A stretch of DNA of 64,000 nt from Pseudomonas fluorescens (GTDB lineage: Bacteria > Pseudomonadota > Gammaproteobacteria > Pseudomonadales > Pseudomonadaceae). The translations under genes were made by a program, and so were the position numbers. The DNA is taken from positions 5,270,001-5,334,000 of the forward strand of contig NZ_LT907842.1 of assembly GCF_900215245.1 (NCBI RefSeq). The letters run 5' to 3'. The notes under the pieces are model-generated. The model was not told the origin of the DNA, searched no databases, and was given only the letters and a program-made list of their open reading frames with translations. Shown in pieces: positions 36,612 to 44,820 of the stretch (positions within the stretch are counted from its first letter, which is position 1; each line of letters starts with the position of its first letter).

Positions 36612-36638
36612 CGGGTGCATTGTGTTTGATCGGTGAGT

Positions 36639-36911
36639 TCAAGCCCGCAAGGACAGCGGTGGCACGAAACTCTCCAGTTCATCCTCTACCGCCTCGATGA
36701 TTCGCTCTACATCGGCGGCGTTCATCACCGTCGCGCAGGGGATGCCGGCAATCGCAATCAATGTCTCGCCGGTGCCACGGTCGAACAGGCGGGCAACCAT
36801 ACTGCCAGGGGCGTCCATGCTCCCCTCAAAGCCCATTGGATGAAAATGCCAGCGCATCAGCTGGCAGGCGTTGGGGAACGTCACTTTGTTCATGTTGCCC
36901 ACCTTGTTCAT
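36639..36911 (-). CDS. DUF1652 family protein
   Basis: A 90-residue protein with the features of the pseudomonad DUF1652 family: LMRWHFHPMGFEGSMDAPGS in the first half and the ending VERIIEAVEDELESF. AGGAA lies about 7 bases before ATG 36911. It is soluble and small; the function is unknown. It is divergent from the NTF2/AraC fusion gene. Confidence 0.85.
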   Translation of the reverse strand: MNKVGNMNKVTFPNACQLMRWHFHPMGFEGSMDAPGSMVARLFDRGTGETLIAIAGIPCATVMNAADVERIIEAVEDELESFVPPLSLRA

Positions 36912-37168
36912 TGAGCGCTTCCTTTAGCTCGCGGCAGGGGGCCAGGACCGTCACTGGTCATGGCATTGACGACCTTAAAAATAGCATCCGTTCGCACCCC
37001 GACGGTGAGTTTTTTGCGCCCGTTGGGCGGTTCTCGTCCATTAGGTTGATGTGGGTCATGTCCTGCCACAGCCCAGGCAAAAGGCCACTACTGAGAACGG
37101 CTGTTTGGCCATTGTCGGGCCGGTTAAAATTCGGCAATCTCAGTGGTTTATCCCTTACCGAGCCTGAC

Positions 37169-37975
37169 ATGCCCGACATCGCCCCCGACGATGCTTGCCA
37201 AAACACTCAAGCCACCGGCGAGCTGGTCTTGCGCCACCATTTGTGTTGGCGAAATCGTGACCTCGATGGCGTCATGGCCTACTACCACCCCGACATCCAG
37301 TACCACGACTTCTTCCAGAACCGCGTCGTCGGTTACGCCGAGTTGCGTGATTACCTGCAAGCCAGCATGCCTCGCGGCGCCGATGAGGCGATTGAACACA
37401 CCGACCGTATCCGCGCCGACGGCGACACTGCCTTTATCCAGTACCGCATCACCTTGCGCGGCGGGCAGGGCCTGGTGTCGTTTCGCACCAGCGAAGCCAT
37501 CACCGTGCGCGATGGGCTGATCTGGCGGGTCAATGAGTATGCGTCGCTGGTCCACGAGCAGCCCACCCAGGCCCTGCGCCCAACCGTCAGCCGCCTGGGC
37601 CTGTCACCCCAGCAGTTGGGGCATATGGCCAATGACCTGCAGCACTATTTCGACCTCAGGCAACCCTACCTGGACCCGGAACTGGATTTGCAGCGGGTGG
37701 CCAAGGAATGTGGCTACAGCCGCAATCAGATTTCTTACCTGTTGAATCAGGTGCTGGGGCAGAGCTTCTACCGCTACGTCAACCAGGCCCGGCTCCAGTA
37801 TTTGCTGGCCGCGCTGGACACCGCCGTGCCGCCGATTAAAGTCGATGACCTGGCATTCGCTGCCGGTTTCAATTCGCTGTCGGCGTTCTACAGTGCATTT
37901 CGCCAGCACACCGGCCAATCGCCCAAAGCCTACGTCAAACACATTTCCCTGCGTGCACGCACGCAAGACAGTTAG
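37169..37975 (+). CDS. AraC-family regulator fused to an NTF2/SnoaL-like domain
   Basis: A 268-residue two-domain protein. Residues ~15-135 look like an NTF2/SnoaL-like fold (ATGELVLRHHLCWRNRDLDG, YYHPDIQYHDF, then an ITVRDGLIWRVNEYASL strand pair), and residues ~165-265 form an AraC DNA-binding domain (LDLQRVAKECGYSRNQISYL, then VDDLAFAAGFNSLSAFYSAFR). ATG 37169 was chosen because the frame upstream lies over DUF1652 and is not protein-like. The gene is followed 52 bp later by the oxidase / cupin / binding protein run, its likely target. The fused domain probably senses a small ligand. Confidence 0.82.
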   Translation: MPDIAPDDACQNTQATGELVLRHHLCWRNRDLDGVMAYYHPDIQYHDFFQNRVVGYAELRDYLQASMPRGADEAIEHTDRIRADGDTAFIQYRITLRGGQGLVSFRTSEAITVRDGLIWRVNEYASLVHEQPTQALRPTVSRLGLSPQQLGHMANDLQHYFDLRQPYLDPELDLQRVAKECGYSRNQISYLLNQVLGQSFYRYVNQARLQYLLAALDTAVPPIKVDDLAFAAGFNSLSAFYSAFRQHTGQSPKAYVKHISLRARTQDS

Positions 37976-38027
37976 TAACAGCGCGCTCTAGGATCCAGCC
38001 TATCGAAACGAGGTTGGGGAATTTGGC

Positions 38028-39434
38028 ATGCCGGCATGGCGCACTATCAGTTTATGGATGGACCAGTTGGACGACCCGCTGCATGCGCGGCCGTCGCTTG
38101 AGCACGACCTGGACGTCAATGTGGCCATCATCGGCGCCGGCTACACCGGCCTGTGGACCGCCTATTACCTGAAACGCCAGGCGCCTGAGTTGAACATCGC
38201 GATTATCGAAGCGCAGACCGCAGGCTTTGGTGCTTCGGGCCGCAACGGCGGCTGGCTGATGGGCAACTTGCTGGGTGAAGACCGCCTGCTGGCCGGGCTT
38301 TCACCGCCAGAGCGGCGTGCTTCATTTGACCTGCTGCACGGCATTCCCGATGAAGTGGCCCAGGTGCTGGCCCGCGAAGGCATCGACTGCGACTACCGCA
38401 AGGGCGGCGCTCTGTACTGCGCCGCGCGTTACCCCGAGCAAGAAGGCAGCCTGCGGCGTTACCTCGACACGCTGTATGCCCAAGGCCTGACCGAAGCCGA
38501 CTATCGCTGGTTGAGCCCGCAGCAGTTGGCCGAACAGATCCGCATCGCCAAGCCCTACGGCGGGATCTACGCGCCCCATGTCGCGACCATCAACCCCGCC
38601 AAGCTAGTGCGCGGCCTGGCGAAGGTGGTGGAGGGCATGGGTGTCAAGATCTACGAAAACAGCCCGGTCACCCAATGGCAGTCCGGTAGCCTGCGCACCG
38701 CGAATGCCAGCGTGCGCGCAGCGTGGGTGGTGCCGGCGGTTGAGGGGTACGCCACCACCTTGCCGCCGTTGGGGCGCTATCAGTTGCCGGTACAAAGCTT
38801 GATTGTCGCCACCGAGCCGCTGCCCGCCAGCACCTGGGATGAAATCGGCTTGAGCCATGGCCAGGCGTTCGGCGAGAGTAGCCGCCAGGTCACCTACGGC
38901 CAGCGTTCAGCCGATAACCGCCTGGTATTCGGCGCCCGTGGCGGCTACCAGTTCGCCGGTAAGTTGCGCCACAACTTCGACCTGACCGACAGCGAAGTGG
39001 CGCTGCGTCGTTACCTGTTTGGCGAACTCTTCCCACAGCTTAAGAACGTAAAGATTACCCACTCCTGGGGCGGCAACCTCGGCATGTCGCGTCACTTCCG
39101 GCCGCACATGCTGTGCGACCACAAGACCGGTATCGCGCTGTCCGGCGGGTATGGCGGGGAGGGCGTAGGCGCCACCAACCTCGGCGGCCGCACCCTGGCC
39201 GATCTGATTCTCGGCCTCGACACCGCCTTGACCACGCAGCCCTGGGTGATCCGCGAGCGCGGCCTGGACGCGCTCAAAGCCTGGGAGCCCGAGCCCTGCC
39301 GCTGGCTGGGTTACAACGCGATCATTCGCAGCTTTGTCCATGAAGACCAGGTGTTGGCCGACCCGACTACCGCCCCGTGGCGCCGCAAGCTGGCGACTGG
39401 CGTGGCCGGGTTCATGGAAAGCTTCATGCACTAA
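38028..39434 (+). CDS. FAD-dependent amine oxidoreductase (PuuB/DAO type)
   Basis: A 468-residue flavoenzyme of the D-amino acid oxidase fold. The dinucleotide loop is VAIIGAGYTGLWTAYYL, FGASGRNGGW contacts FAD, and the C-terminal SGGYGGEGVGATNLGGRTLA closes the FAD site. It is like gamma-glutamylputrescine oxidase (PuuB) and related polyamine-pathway oxidases. The following cupin and PotF-like binding protein genes make a role in polyamine or related amine use likely. The exact amine is not shown. Confidence 0.83.
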   Translation: MPAWRTISLWMDQLDDPLHARPSLEHDLDVNVAIIGAGYTGLWTAYYLKRQAPELNIAIIEAQTAGFGASGRNGGWLMGNLLGEDRLLAGLSPPERRASFDLLHGIPDEVAQVLAREGIDCDYRKGGALYCAARYPEQEGSLRRYLDTLYAQGLTEADYRWLSPQQLAEQIRIAKPYGGIYAPHVATINPAKLVRGLAKVVEGMGVKIYENSPVTQWQSGSLRTANASVRAAWVVPAVEGYATTLPPLGRYQLPVQSLIVATEPLPASTWDEIGLSHGQAFGESSRQVTYGQRSADNRLVFGARGGYQFAGKLRHNFDLTDSEVALRRYLFGELFPQLKNVKITHSWGGNLGMSRHFRPHMLCDHKTGIALSGGYGGEGVGATNLGGRTLADLILGLDTALTTQPWVIRERGLDALKAWEPEPCRWLGYNAIIRSFVHEDQVLADPTTAPWRRKLATGVAGFMESFMH

Positions 39435-39461
39435 GACGTTTCACTCACAACGAGAAGACCC

Positions 39462-39803
39462 ATGAGCATCACTCAATTCAAAGACGCGCTGAACGCCCAC
39501 CTGCCGGACTCATCACCCGTGGCCGTGCCTTTGGGCGAGCCCATCGCCGTGGCCTCGACCTTGAGCGTGGAACGTAGCGACGGCGTCGAAACCGGCATCT
39601 GGGCATGCACCCCGGGCCGCTGGCGCCGACAAATCAAAGCCCAGGAGTTTTGCCACTTTATTCAGGGTCGCTGCACGTTCACCCCCGACAACGGTGCAGT
39701 CGTCCACCTACAAGCCGGCGATGCACTGATGTTGCCGGCCAACAGCACCGGAATCTGGGATATCCAGGAAACCGTGCGCAAGACCTACGTATTGATTCTG
39801 TAA
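39462..39803 (+). CDS. Cupin domain protein (DUF861 / cupin_3 type)
   Basis: A 113-residue single cupin. The segment GIWACTPGRWRRQIKAQEF followed by CHFIQGRCTFTPDNG and HLQAGDALMLPANSTGIWDI is typical of the DUF861/ureidoglycine aminohydrolase-like group. The metal ligands expected in cupins are reduced here (one His in the first motif). It sits 27 bp after the oxidase and 60 bp before the binding protein, as often seen in amine utilisation gene sets; it may act on an imine or aldehyde product. Confidence 0.82.
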   Translation: MSITQFKDALNAHLPDSSPVAVPLGEPIAVASTLSVERSDGVETGIWACTPGRWRRQIKAQEFCHFIQGRCTFTPDNGAVVHLQAGDALMLPANSTGIWDIQETVRKTYVLIL

Positions 39804-39863
39804 CGCTTTGATCCTTGATCGCCTGCCATAAAAACAGCCCTAAAACCGCCAGGAAATCGAACC

Positions 39864-40943
39864 ATGAAAGCCATTGCCCTGTTGCCCTTGATGTTGGTGG
39901 CCACTATCAGCCAGGCCGCCGAGACCGTGAAGATCTACAACTGGTCGGACTACATCGCGCCGGACACCACCAAAAACTTCCAGAAAGAAACCGGCATCGG
40001 TTTCACCTACGACGTGTACGACAGCAACGAAACCCTCGACGGTAAGTTGATGACCGGCAAATCCGGCTACGACGTGGTGTTCCCGTCCAACCATTTCATG
40101 GCGCGGCAGATCCAGGGCGGGGCTCTGAAAAAGCTCGACAAAACTCAGTTGCCCAACTGGAAAAACCTCAACCCGGTGCTGCTCAAGGCCCTGCAAAACA
40201 ACGACCCGGGCAATGCCCATGGCTTCCCATACCTGTGGGGCAGCACTGGCATTGGCTACAACATCGACAAGGTCAAGGCGGTACTCGGTGACAACGCGCC
40301 AGTGGATTCCTGGGACCTGATCTTCAAGCCGGAAAACATGGCCAAGCTGCAAAAATGCGGCGTGGCGATCCTCGACAATGGCCCGGAACTGCTGCCTGCG
40401 GCGTTGAACTACCTGGGCTTGCCGCACCACAGCAAAAAGGCCGAGGACTACAAAAAGGCTGAAGATTTGCTGATGAAAGTACGGCCATACGTGGCGTACT
40501 TCCATTCCTCGAAATACACCGCTGACCTGGCCAATGGCGACATCTGCGTAGCCGTCGGTTTCTCCGGCGACATCCTGCAGGCCGAAAGCCGCGCCAAGGA
40601 AGCCAAGAACGGCGTGAAGATCGGCTACAACATTCCCAAGGAAGGCGCCGCGATCTGGTTCGACATGGTCGCCATGCCTGCCGACGCACCGGATGAAAAG
40701 GCCGGCTATGCGTTCATGAACTACCTGCTGCGCCCGGAAGTCATGGCCAGCATCACCAACTACGTGCACTACGCCAACGGCAACGCGGCGGCTGACAGCC
40801 TGGTAGACCCGGCGATCAAAGCCGACACCAAGGTGTACCCGAGCCCGGAGATGATGGGCAAGTTGTTCGCGCTGGAGGCCATGCCGCTGAACATTGACCG
40901 GGTGCGTACGCGGGTGTGGAACACCATTCGTACCGGCCGCTGA
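39864..40943 (+). CDS. Polyamine-type ABC transporter binding protein (PotF/SpuD-like)
   Basis: A 359-residue periplasmic protein. The signal peptide KAIALLPLMLVATISQA ends at QA-AE, and the mature start VKIYNWSDYIAPD is the hallmark of PotD/PotF proteins. Further features are YDVYDSNETLDGKLM and VVFPSNHFMARQI, lining the polyamine pocket. No permease or ATPase genes follow, so it must share a transporter encoded elsewhere. AGGA is 9 bases before the ATG. Confidence 0.9.
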   Translation: MKAIALLPLMLVATISQAAETVKIYNWSDYIAPDTTKNFQKETGIGFTYDVYDSNETLDGKLMTGKSGYDVVFPSNHFMARQIQGGALKKLDKTQLPNWKNLNPVLLKALQNNDPGNAHGFPYLWGSTGIGYNIDKVKAVLGDNAPVDSWDLIFKPENMAKLQKCGVAILDNGPELLPAALNYLGLPHHSKKAEDYKKAEDLLMKVRPYVAYFHSSKYTADLANGDICVAVGFSGDILQAESRAKEAKNGVKIGYNIPKEGAAIWFDMVAMPADAPDEKAGYAFMNYLLRPEVMASITNYVHYANGNAAADSLVDPAIKADTKVYPSPEMMGKLFALEAMPLNIDRVRTRVWNTIRTGR

Positions 40944-40989
40944 ATAATGCCCGCGCGCCATAAACGGTCGCTCAACGCTTGCCGATTAA

Positions 40990-41775
40990 TCAGGGATTGT
41001 CCAGGTCATGCCCCAGCGACTGGATAAACAACGAAAACAGCTCCGGCTGTGACGAAATATCCAGCTTCGCGTACAGATGCCGCCGGTGCACCTTCACGGT
41101 GTCCGGCGAGATCTTCAGGCGCTCGGCCATGGCCTTGGACGAGAACCCGCGCAGCACCAGGCGCGCGACTTCCAATTCACGCTCCGACAGCACGCCGCTG
41201 CCGAAGTGACTCAGCGCATCCCTGATCTGGCTGTCCATGGCCGGCGCCCGCTGGGTGCTTTGCTGCCAATGCTGCTGCATCAACGGCAGCAGCCACGCCG
41301 CCAATGTAGTCAGCAGCCCAGTCTCCTCAAACGTGAACCGGCGCTGCATGCCCAGCGACATTGACAAGGTGCCGGCGCCCGGCAGTTGCAGGATGACCTG
41401 CACCTCGTCTTCCAGCACGTTGTCGTGGAAGTAGCTGAGGAAATACTCACTCTGGCGAAAATGGTCCGGCGCGACTTCCTCCAGGCGGTACACGCCGCTG
41501 GCGTAGCCCTCGCGACAGGCCTGGTAAAACGGGTCGAGCAAATACAAGCCGTTGAGGTACACCAGCATCGACGCCGGTTTGCTGCTGGGCTGGGCGTCGT
41601 ACTCCTCCAAGGCCTGGGGCGGGCCCTCCAGCGGATAGAAAATCGCCAGGGCGTTATCGAACGGCAGGCATTGGTGCAGCAACAGCACCAGCTGCTTCCA
41701 GAACCGCTCGGTGCCGAGGTGTGCGACGGTACGGCCCAGCCCGGCGTGCATGCCGACCTCTCTGAACAGGCTCAT
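40990..41775 (-). CDS. LuxR-family (response-regulator-like HTH) regulator
   Basis: A 261-residue protein with a C-terminal LuxR/GerE helix-turn-helix (LSERELEVARLVLRGFSSKA, then ISPDTVKVHRRHLYAKLDIS). The N-terminal 180 residues have no receiver aspartate or autoinducer-binding signature that I recognise; they may form a GAF-like sensor (ALAIFYPLEGPPQALEEYDA). It is divergent from the APC permease gene, with 199 bp between, and is probably its regulator. Confidence 0.85.
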   Translation of the reverse strand: MSLFREVGMHAGLGRTVAHLGTERFWKQLVLLLHQCLPFDNALAIFYPLEGPPQALEEYDAQPSSKPASMLVYLNGLYLLDPFYQACREGYASGVYRLEEVAPDHFRQSEYFLSYFHDNVLEDEVQVILQLPGAGTLSMSLGMQRRFTFEETGLLTTLAAWLLPLMQQHWQQSTQRAPAMDSQIRDALSHFGSGVLSERELEVARLVLRGFSSKAMAERLKISPDTVKVHRRHLYAKLDISSQPELFSLFIQSLGHDLDNP

Positions 41776-41974
41776 GGATCAGGCTCCCGCCAGCAAAAGA
41801 TCGGCCAAGGGTTCGGCTTTTAACGAGTACCGTCAAGGGGAGTACGCCAATAGGGGAATTGGCTGGCATAAACACAACGTTTAGTTTTGCCGCTGTCCAG
41901 CGAGAAACATATCCCGCAAAAGCCCGACTTTTCGTTTCTGCCTCCTACCAAAAACAACGACAGAGGATAACGAC

Positions 41975-43339
41975 ATGAGTGCTTCCCCCGCGCCAGACGG
42001 CGTGCTCAAGCCAACGCTGAGTGTTTTCGATGTGGTGGCCATTACGGTTTCGGCGGTCACGCCGGCCAGCTCCGTCTTCGTGATTGCACCGTTTGCCATC
42101 CAGCAAGCGGGCAGTGGTGTGTTCCTGGCGTTTGTAATGGCGGCCTTGCTCGCGCTGATGTTCGCCTTCTGTTACGCCGAACTCGGTCGCGCCCATAACA
42201 GTGCCGGTGGTGAATATGTGTATGCCAAGCGCGTGTTTGGCGGCATGGCCGGTTACGCGACGTTTCTGACGGTGCTGGTGATGCTGTTGTTTATCCCGCC
42301 GGTGTTGGCCACCGGTGCGGCGACGTACCTGAATAACGCGCTGGGCACACAGTTCGACTCGCAAACCGTCGCCCTGGTCATCGTGGTGTGCAGCTACGCG
42401 CTGGGCATCCTCAATATCAAGCTCAATGCCTGGATTACCGGCACCTGCCTGCTGTTGGAAGTGGCGGCGTTGCTGGTCATCGTGTGTATCGGCTTTGGCA
42501 ACCCGGTGCAGCCGGCCAGCGTGCTGTTCCAGCCGCAGATCGTCGAAAATGGCGTACTGCACCTGGCGCCCTGGGCACTGGTGATTGGCGCCGTGGGCAT
42601 CGGCCTGTTCTCGTTCAATGGGTATGGTCCTGCGGTATTGCTGGCCGAAGACATGAAATGCGGTGGCAAAGGCGTGCACAAGGCGGTGCTATGGTCGCTG
42701 GGCCTGGTGGTGGTGATCGAGCTGGTGCCGATCACCGCGCTGTTGATCGGCGCGCCGTCGCTGAGTGCGATGATCAGCAGCCCCGACCCGATTGGCTATC
42801 TGCTGACCAGCCACGGCAATGAAACCCTGTCACGCTTGGTCAGCGCCGGGATCTTCCTGTCGGTGTTCAACGCGATCGTCGCGATTGTGATCCAGATTGG
42901 TCGAGTGGTGTTCAGCAGCGGCCGTGATGCCCTGTGGACGCCGCGCATCAACGCGCTGTTCACGCGCATTCACCCGCGCTGGGATTCACCGTGGCTGGCG
43001 ACGTTGTTCCTGGCGCTGCCTTCGGCGCTGTTGAGTTTCAGCTCGAACCTGGCCGACCTGACGTCCTTCAGTGTATTGCTGATCATGCTGGTGTACCTGG
43101 TGGTGGCGTTGAGCGCGCTGATGAGCCGGGTGCTGCTGCGCGATCGCGAGCATCCTTATCGCATGCCGTTCTGGCCACTGCCGGCATTGCTGGCGGTGCT
43201 GGGCGCCGGTTACCTGCTGGTGACCCTGATCGCGGCGGCGTCCGTGCGCGACATCATGATTATCATCGGCTTGCTGGCCGTGTCGGTGATTTTGTATTGC
43301 ATCAGTGGCCGGTCGAGTCCGGCGTATCAGAAATTGTAA
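41975..43339 (+). CDS. APC superfamily amino acid/polyamine permease
   Basis: A 454-residue permease with about twelve transmembrane helices. The APC signature is near the start (ITVSAVTPASSVFVIAPFAI, then AELGRAHNSAGGEYVYAKRV), with SFNGYGPAVLLAEDMKCGG in helix 6. GAGGA lies 8 bases before the ATG. It precedes the P1 peptidase gene by 9 bp and is divergent from the LuxR regulator, so it likely imports a small peptide or amino acid amide that the peptidase then cleaves. Substrate inferred from context. Confidence 0.87.
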   Translation: MSASPAPDGVLKPTLSVFDVVAITVSAVTPASSVFVIAPFAIQQAGSGVFLAFVMAALLALMFAFCYAELGRAHNSAGGEYVYAKRVFGGMAGYATFLTVLVMLLFIPPVLATGAATYLNNALGTQFDSQTVALVIVVCSYALGILNIKLNAWITGTCLLLEVAALLVIVCIGFGNPVQPASVLFQPQIVENGVLHLAPWALVIGAVGIGLFSFNGYGPAVLLAEDMKCGGKGVHKAVLWSLGLVVVIELVPITALLIGAPSLSAMISSPDPIGYLLTSHGNETLSRLVSAGIFLSVFNAIVAIVIQIGRVVFSSGRDALWTPRINALFTRIHPRWDSPWLATLFLALPSALLSFSSNLADLTSFSVLLIMLVYLVVALSALMSRVLLRDREHPYRMPFWPLPALLAVLGAGYLLVTLIAAASVRDIMIIIGLLAVSVILYCISGRSSPAYQKL

Positions 43340-43348
43340 GGAGTGGGT

Positions 43349-44452
43349 ATGCGTGCACGTCAATTGGGCATTACGTTGGGGCTGGGCACGCCTGGCGAAT
43401 TGAATGCGATCACCGATGTTCCTGGCGTCCGGGTCGGCCACAGTACGCTCAACACCCGTATCGACGGCAAGCAGGTGCGCACTGGGGTCACCGTGATCCA
43501 GCCGCGCGCCGGCGAGGCCAGGCACCAGCCGTGTTTTGCCGGCTACCACGTGCTCAACGGCAACGGTGACGCCACCGGCCTTGAGTGGATCAGCGAGGCC
43601 GGGTTGTTGACCACGCCAATGGCCATCACCAACACCCATAGCATCGGCATCGTGCGTGACACCCTGATCGCCCTGGAGCGCGAGCGCCTGGCGGACCCGG
43701 CGGTGTACTGGTGCATGCCGGTCGTGATGGAAACCTACGATGGCCTGCTCAACGATATCTGGGGCCAGCACGTCAAACCCGAGCACGTGCGCCAGGCGCT
43801 GGACACTGCCGAGAGTGGCCCGGTGCAGGAGGGCGCAGTGGGTGGCGGCACCGGCATGATCTGCCACGAGTTCAAGGGCGGCATCGGTACGGCGTCCCGC
43901 CGTTTGCCTGAAGCGCAGGGCGGCTGGACCGTGGGGGTATTGGTGCAGGCCAACCACGGCAAACGCCAGGAGCTGCGGGTGGATGGCTACCCGGTGGGCC
44001 GCCAGTTGATGGGCATTGCTTCACCGTTCGCCGAACGGGGCACGCCGGGCATGGGCTCCATTGTGGTGATTATCGCCACTGACGCACCGCTGCTGCCTCA
44101 TCAATGCAAGCGCCTGGCGCAGCGCGCCGCCATCGGCATAGCCCGTACCGGCGGCGGCACCGAGGATTCCAGTGGCGACCTGTTCCTGGCGTTCGCCACC
44201 GGTAATCACGCGCTACCACCGGCGGATTACGCGCGCAAGGACCTGCCGCTGAGCACCGTGTTGCGCATGGTCAATAACGACCATATTTCGCCGTTGTTCA
44301 GCGCTGCGGCCGAGGCGGTGGAGGAGGCGATCATCAACGCCATGCTGGCCGGCGAGGACATGACCACCGATGACGGCGTCCAGGTGCCTGGGTTGGCGGG
44401 CGAGATGTTATTGGCGGCATTAGGCAAGTCGGGTTGGGGCATGTCCCGGTAA
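43349..44452 (+). CDS. P1 family (DmpA-like) peptidase
   Basis: A 367-residue Ntn-fold aminopeptidase of the DmpA/BapA family. The N-terminal segment ITDVPGVRVGHSTL and GWTVGVLVQANHGKR are family features. The self-processing nucleophile is the second Ser of GGGTEDSSGDLFLAF, from which the beta chain would begin. AAGGAG (43338-43343) fits ATG 43349. Such enzymes cleave D-amino acid or beta-amino acid peptides and amides. No signal peptide is seen, so it acts in the cytoplasm on material brought in by the preceding APC permease. Confidence 0.87.
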   Translation: MRARQLGITLGLGTPGELNAITDVPGVRVGHSTLNTRIDGKQVRTGVTVIQPRAGEARHQPCFAGYHVLNGNGDATGLEWISEAGLLTTPMAITNTHSIGIVRDTLIALERERLADPAVYWCMPVVMETYDGLLNDIWGQHVKPEHVRQALDTAESGPVQEGAVGGGTGMICHEFKGGIGTASRRLPEAQGGWTVGVLVQANHGKRQELRVDGYPVGRQLMGIASPFAERGTPGMGSIVVIIATDAPLLPHQCKRLAQRAAIGIARTGGGTEDSSGDLFLAFATGNHALPPADYARKDLPLSTVLRMVNNDHISPLFSAAAEAVEEAIINAMLAGEDMTTDDGVQVPGLAGEMLLAALGKSGWGMSR

Positions 44453-44542
44453 TCGGGGACAGCGTTAATTAAATAGTCTAAGTAATGGCTCTTTAATGTC
44501 GCCAATGACACCGTGACAATATATTGGATCCATATTTCAAGT

Positions 44543-44565
44543 GCGCCGCGCAACTAGCGCGGCGC
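44543..44565 (+). terminator. GC-rich hairpin upstream of aprA
   Basis: GCGCCGCGC (44543-44551) and GCGCGGCGC (44557-44565) form a perfect 9-bp stem with loop AACTA; TC and then a mixed TCTATTT follow. It may terminate the permease/peptidase transcript. The arms are the same 9-mer, in reverse arm order, as those of the hairpin at 46263. Confidence 0.5.
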
Positions 44566-44804
44566 TCGGTCTATTTAATATTTAAATAACAGTGGCTGGC
44601 GATTTGCCTGCCAACAGCAATGCCGCCCAATAAATGCTACGCGCGACTTCTTTAAGTTGAATCTACGTCACATTTTCAGTTCAGAAATATTTGTAGACGA
44701 AAGATTTCAAGTTGTGTCAGTTTCGATACGCCTTCAAAAGAGGCGAGTGATAGGACGATCTCGCCCGCGAGGTTCCTATCGACCCAAGACTGATGCACTT
44801 GCAA

Positions 44805-44814
44805 ACAAGGAAGT
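44805..44814 (+). promoter_or_regulatory. RsmA/CsrA-type binding site over the aprA ribosome binding site
   Basis: ACAAGGAAGT matches the consensus (A/U)CANGGANG(U/A) at every fixed base. AAGGAAG is also the Shine-Dalgarno sequence, 7 bases before the aprA ATG at 44821. In P. protegens the Gac/Rsm cascade controls AprA at the post-transcriptional level; the site here fits that. Confidence 0.6.
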
Positions 44815-44820
44815 ACGTTT

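Larger units (their letters stand above)
44453..44820 (+). other. Leader region of aprA
   Basis: An AT-rich region with no gene. Its first part holds AATTAAATAG-type runs and the GC-rich hairpin at 44543-44565, which could end the preceding peptidase transcript. TTTAATATTTAAATAACA follows the hairpin and gives the best -10-like material, but I cannot fix a promoter. A long 5' leader ending in an RsmA-type site is likely. Confidence 0.4.
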
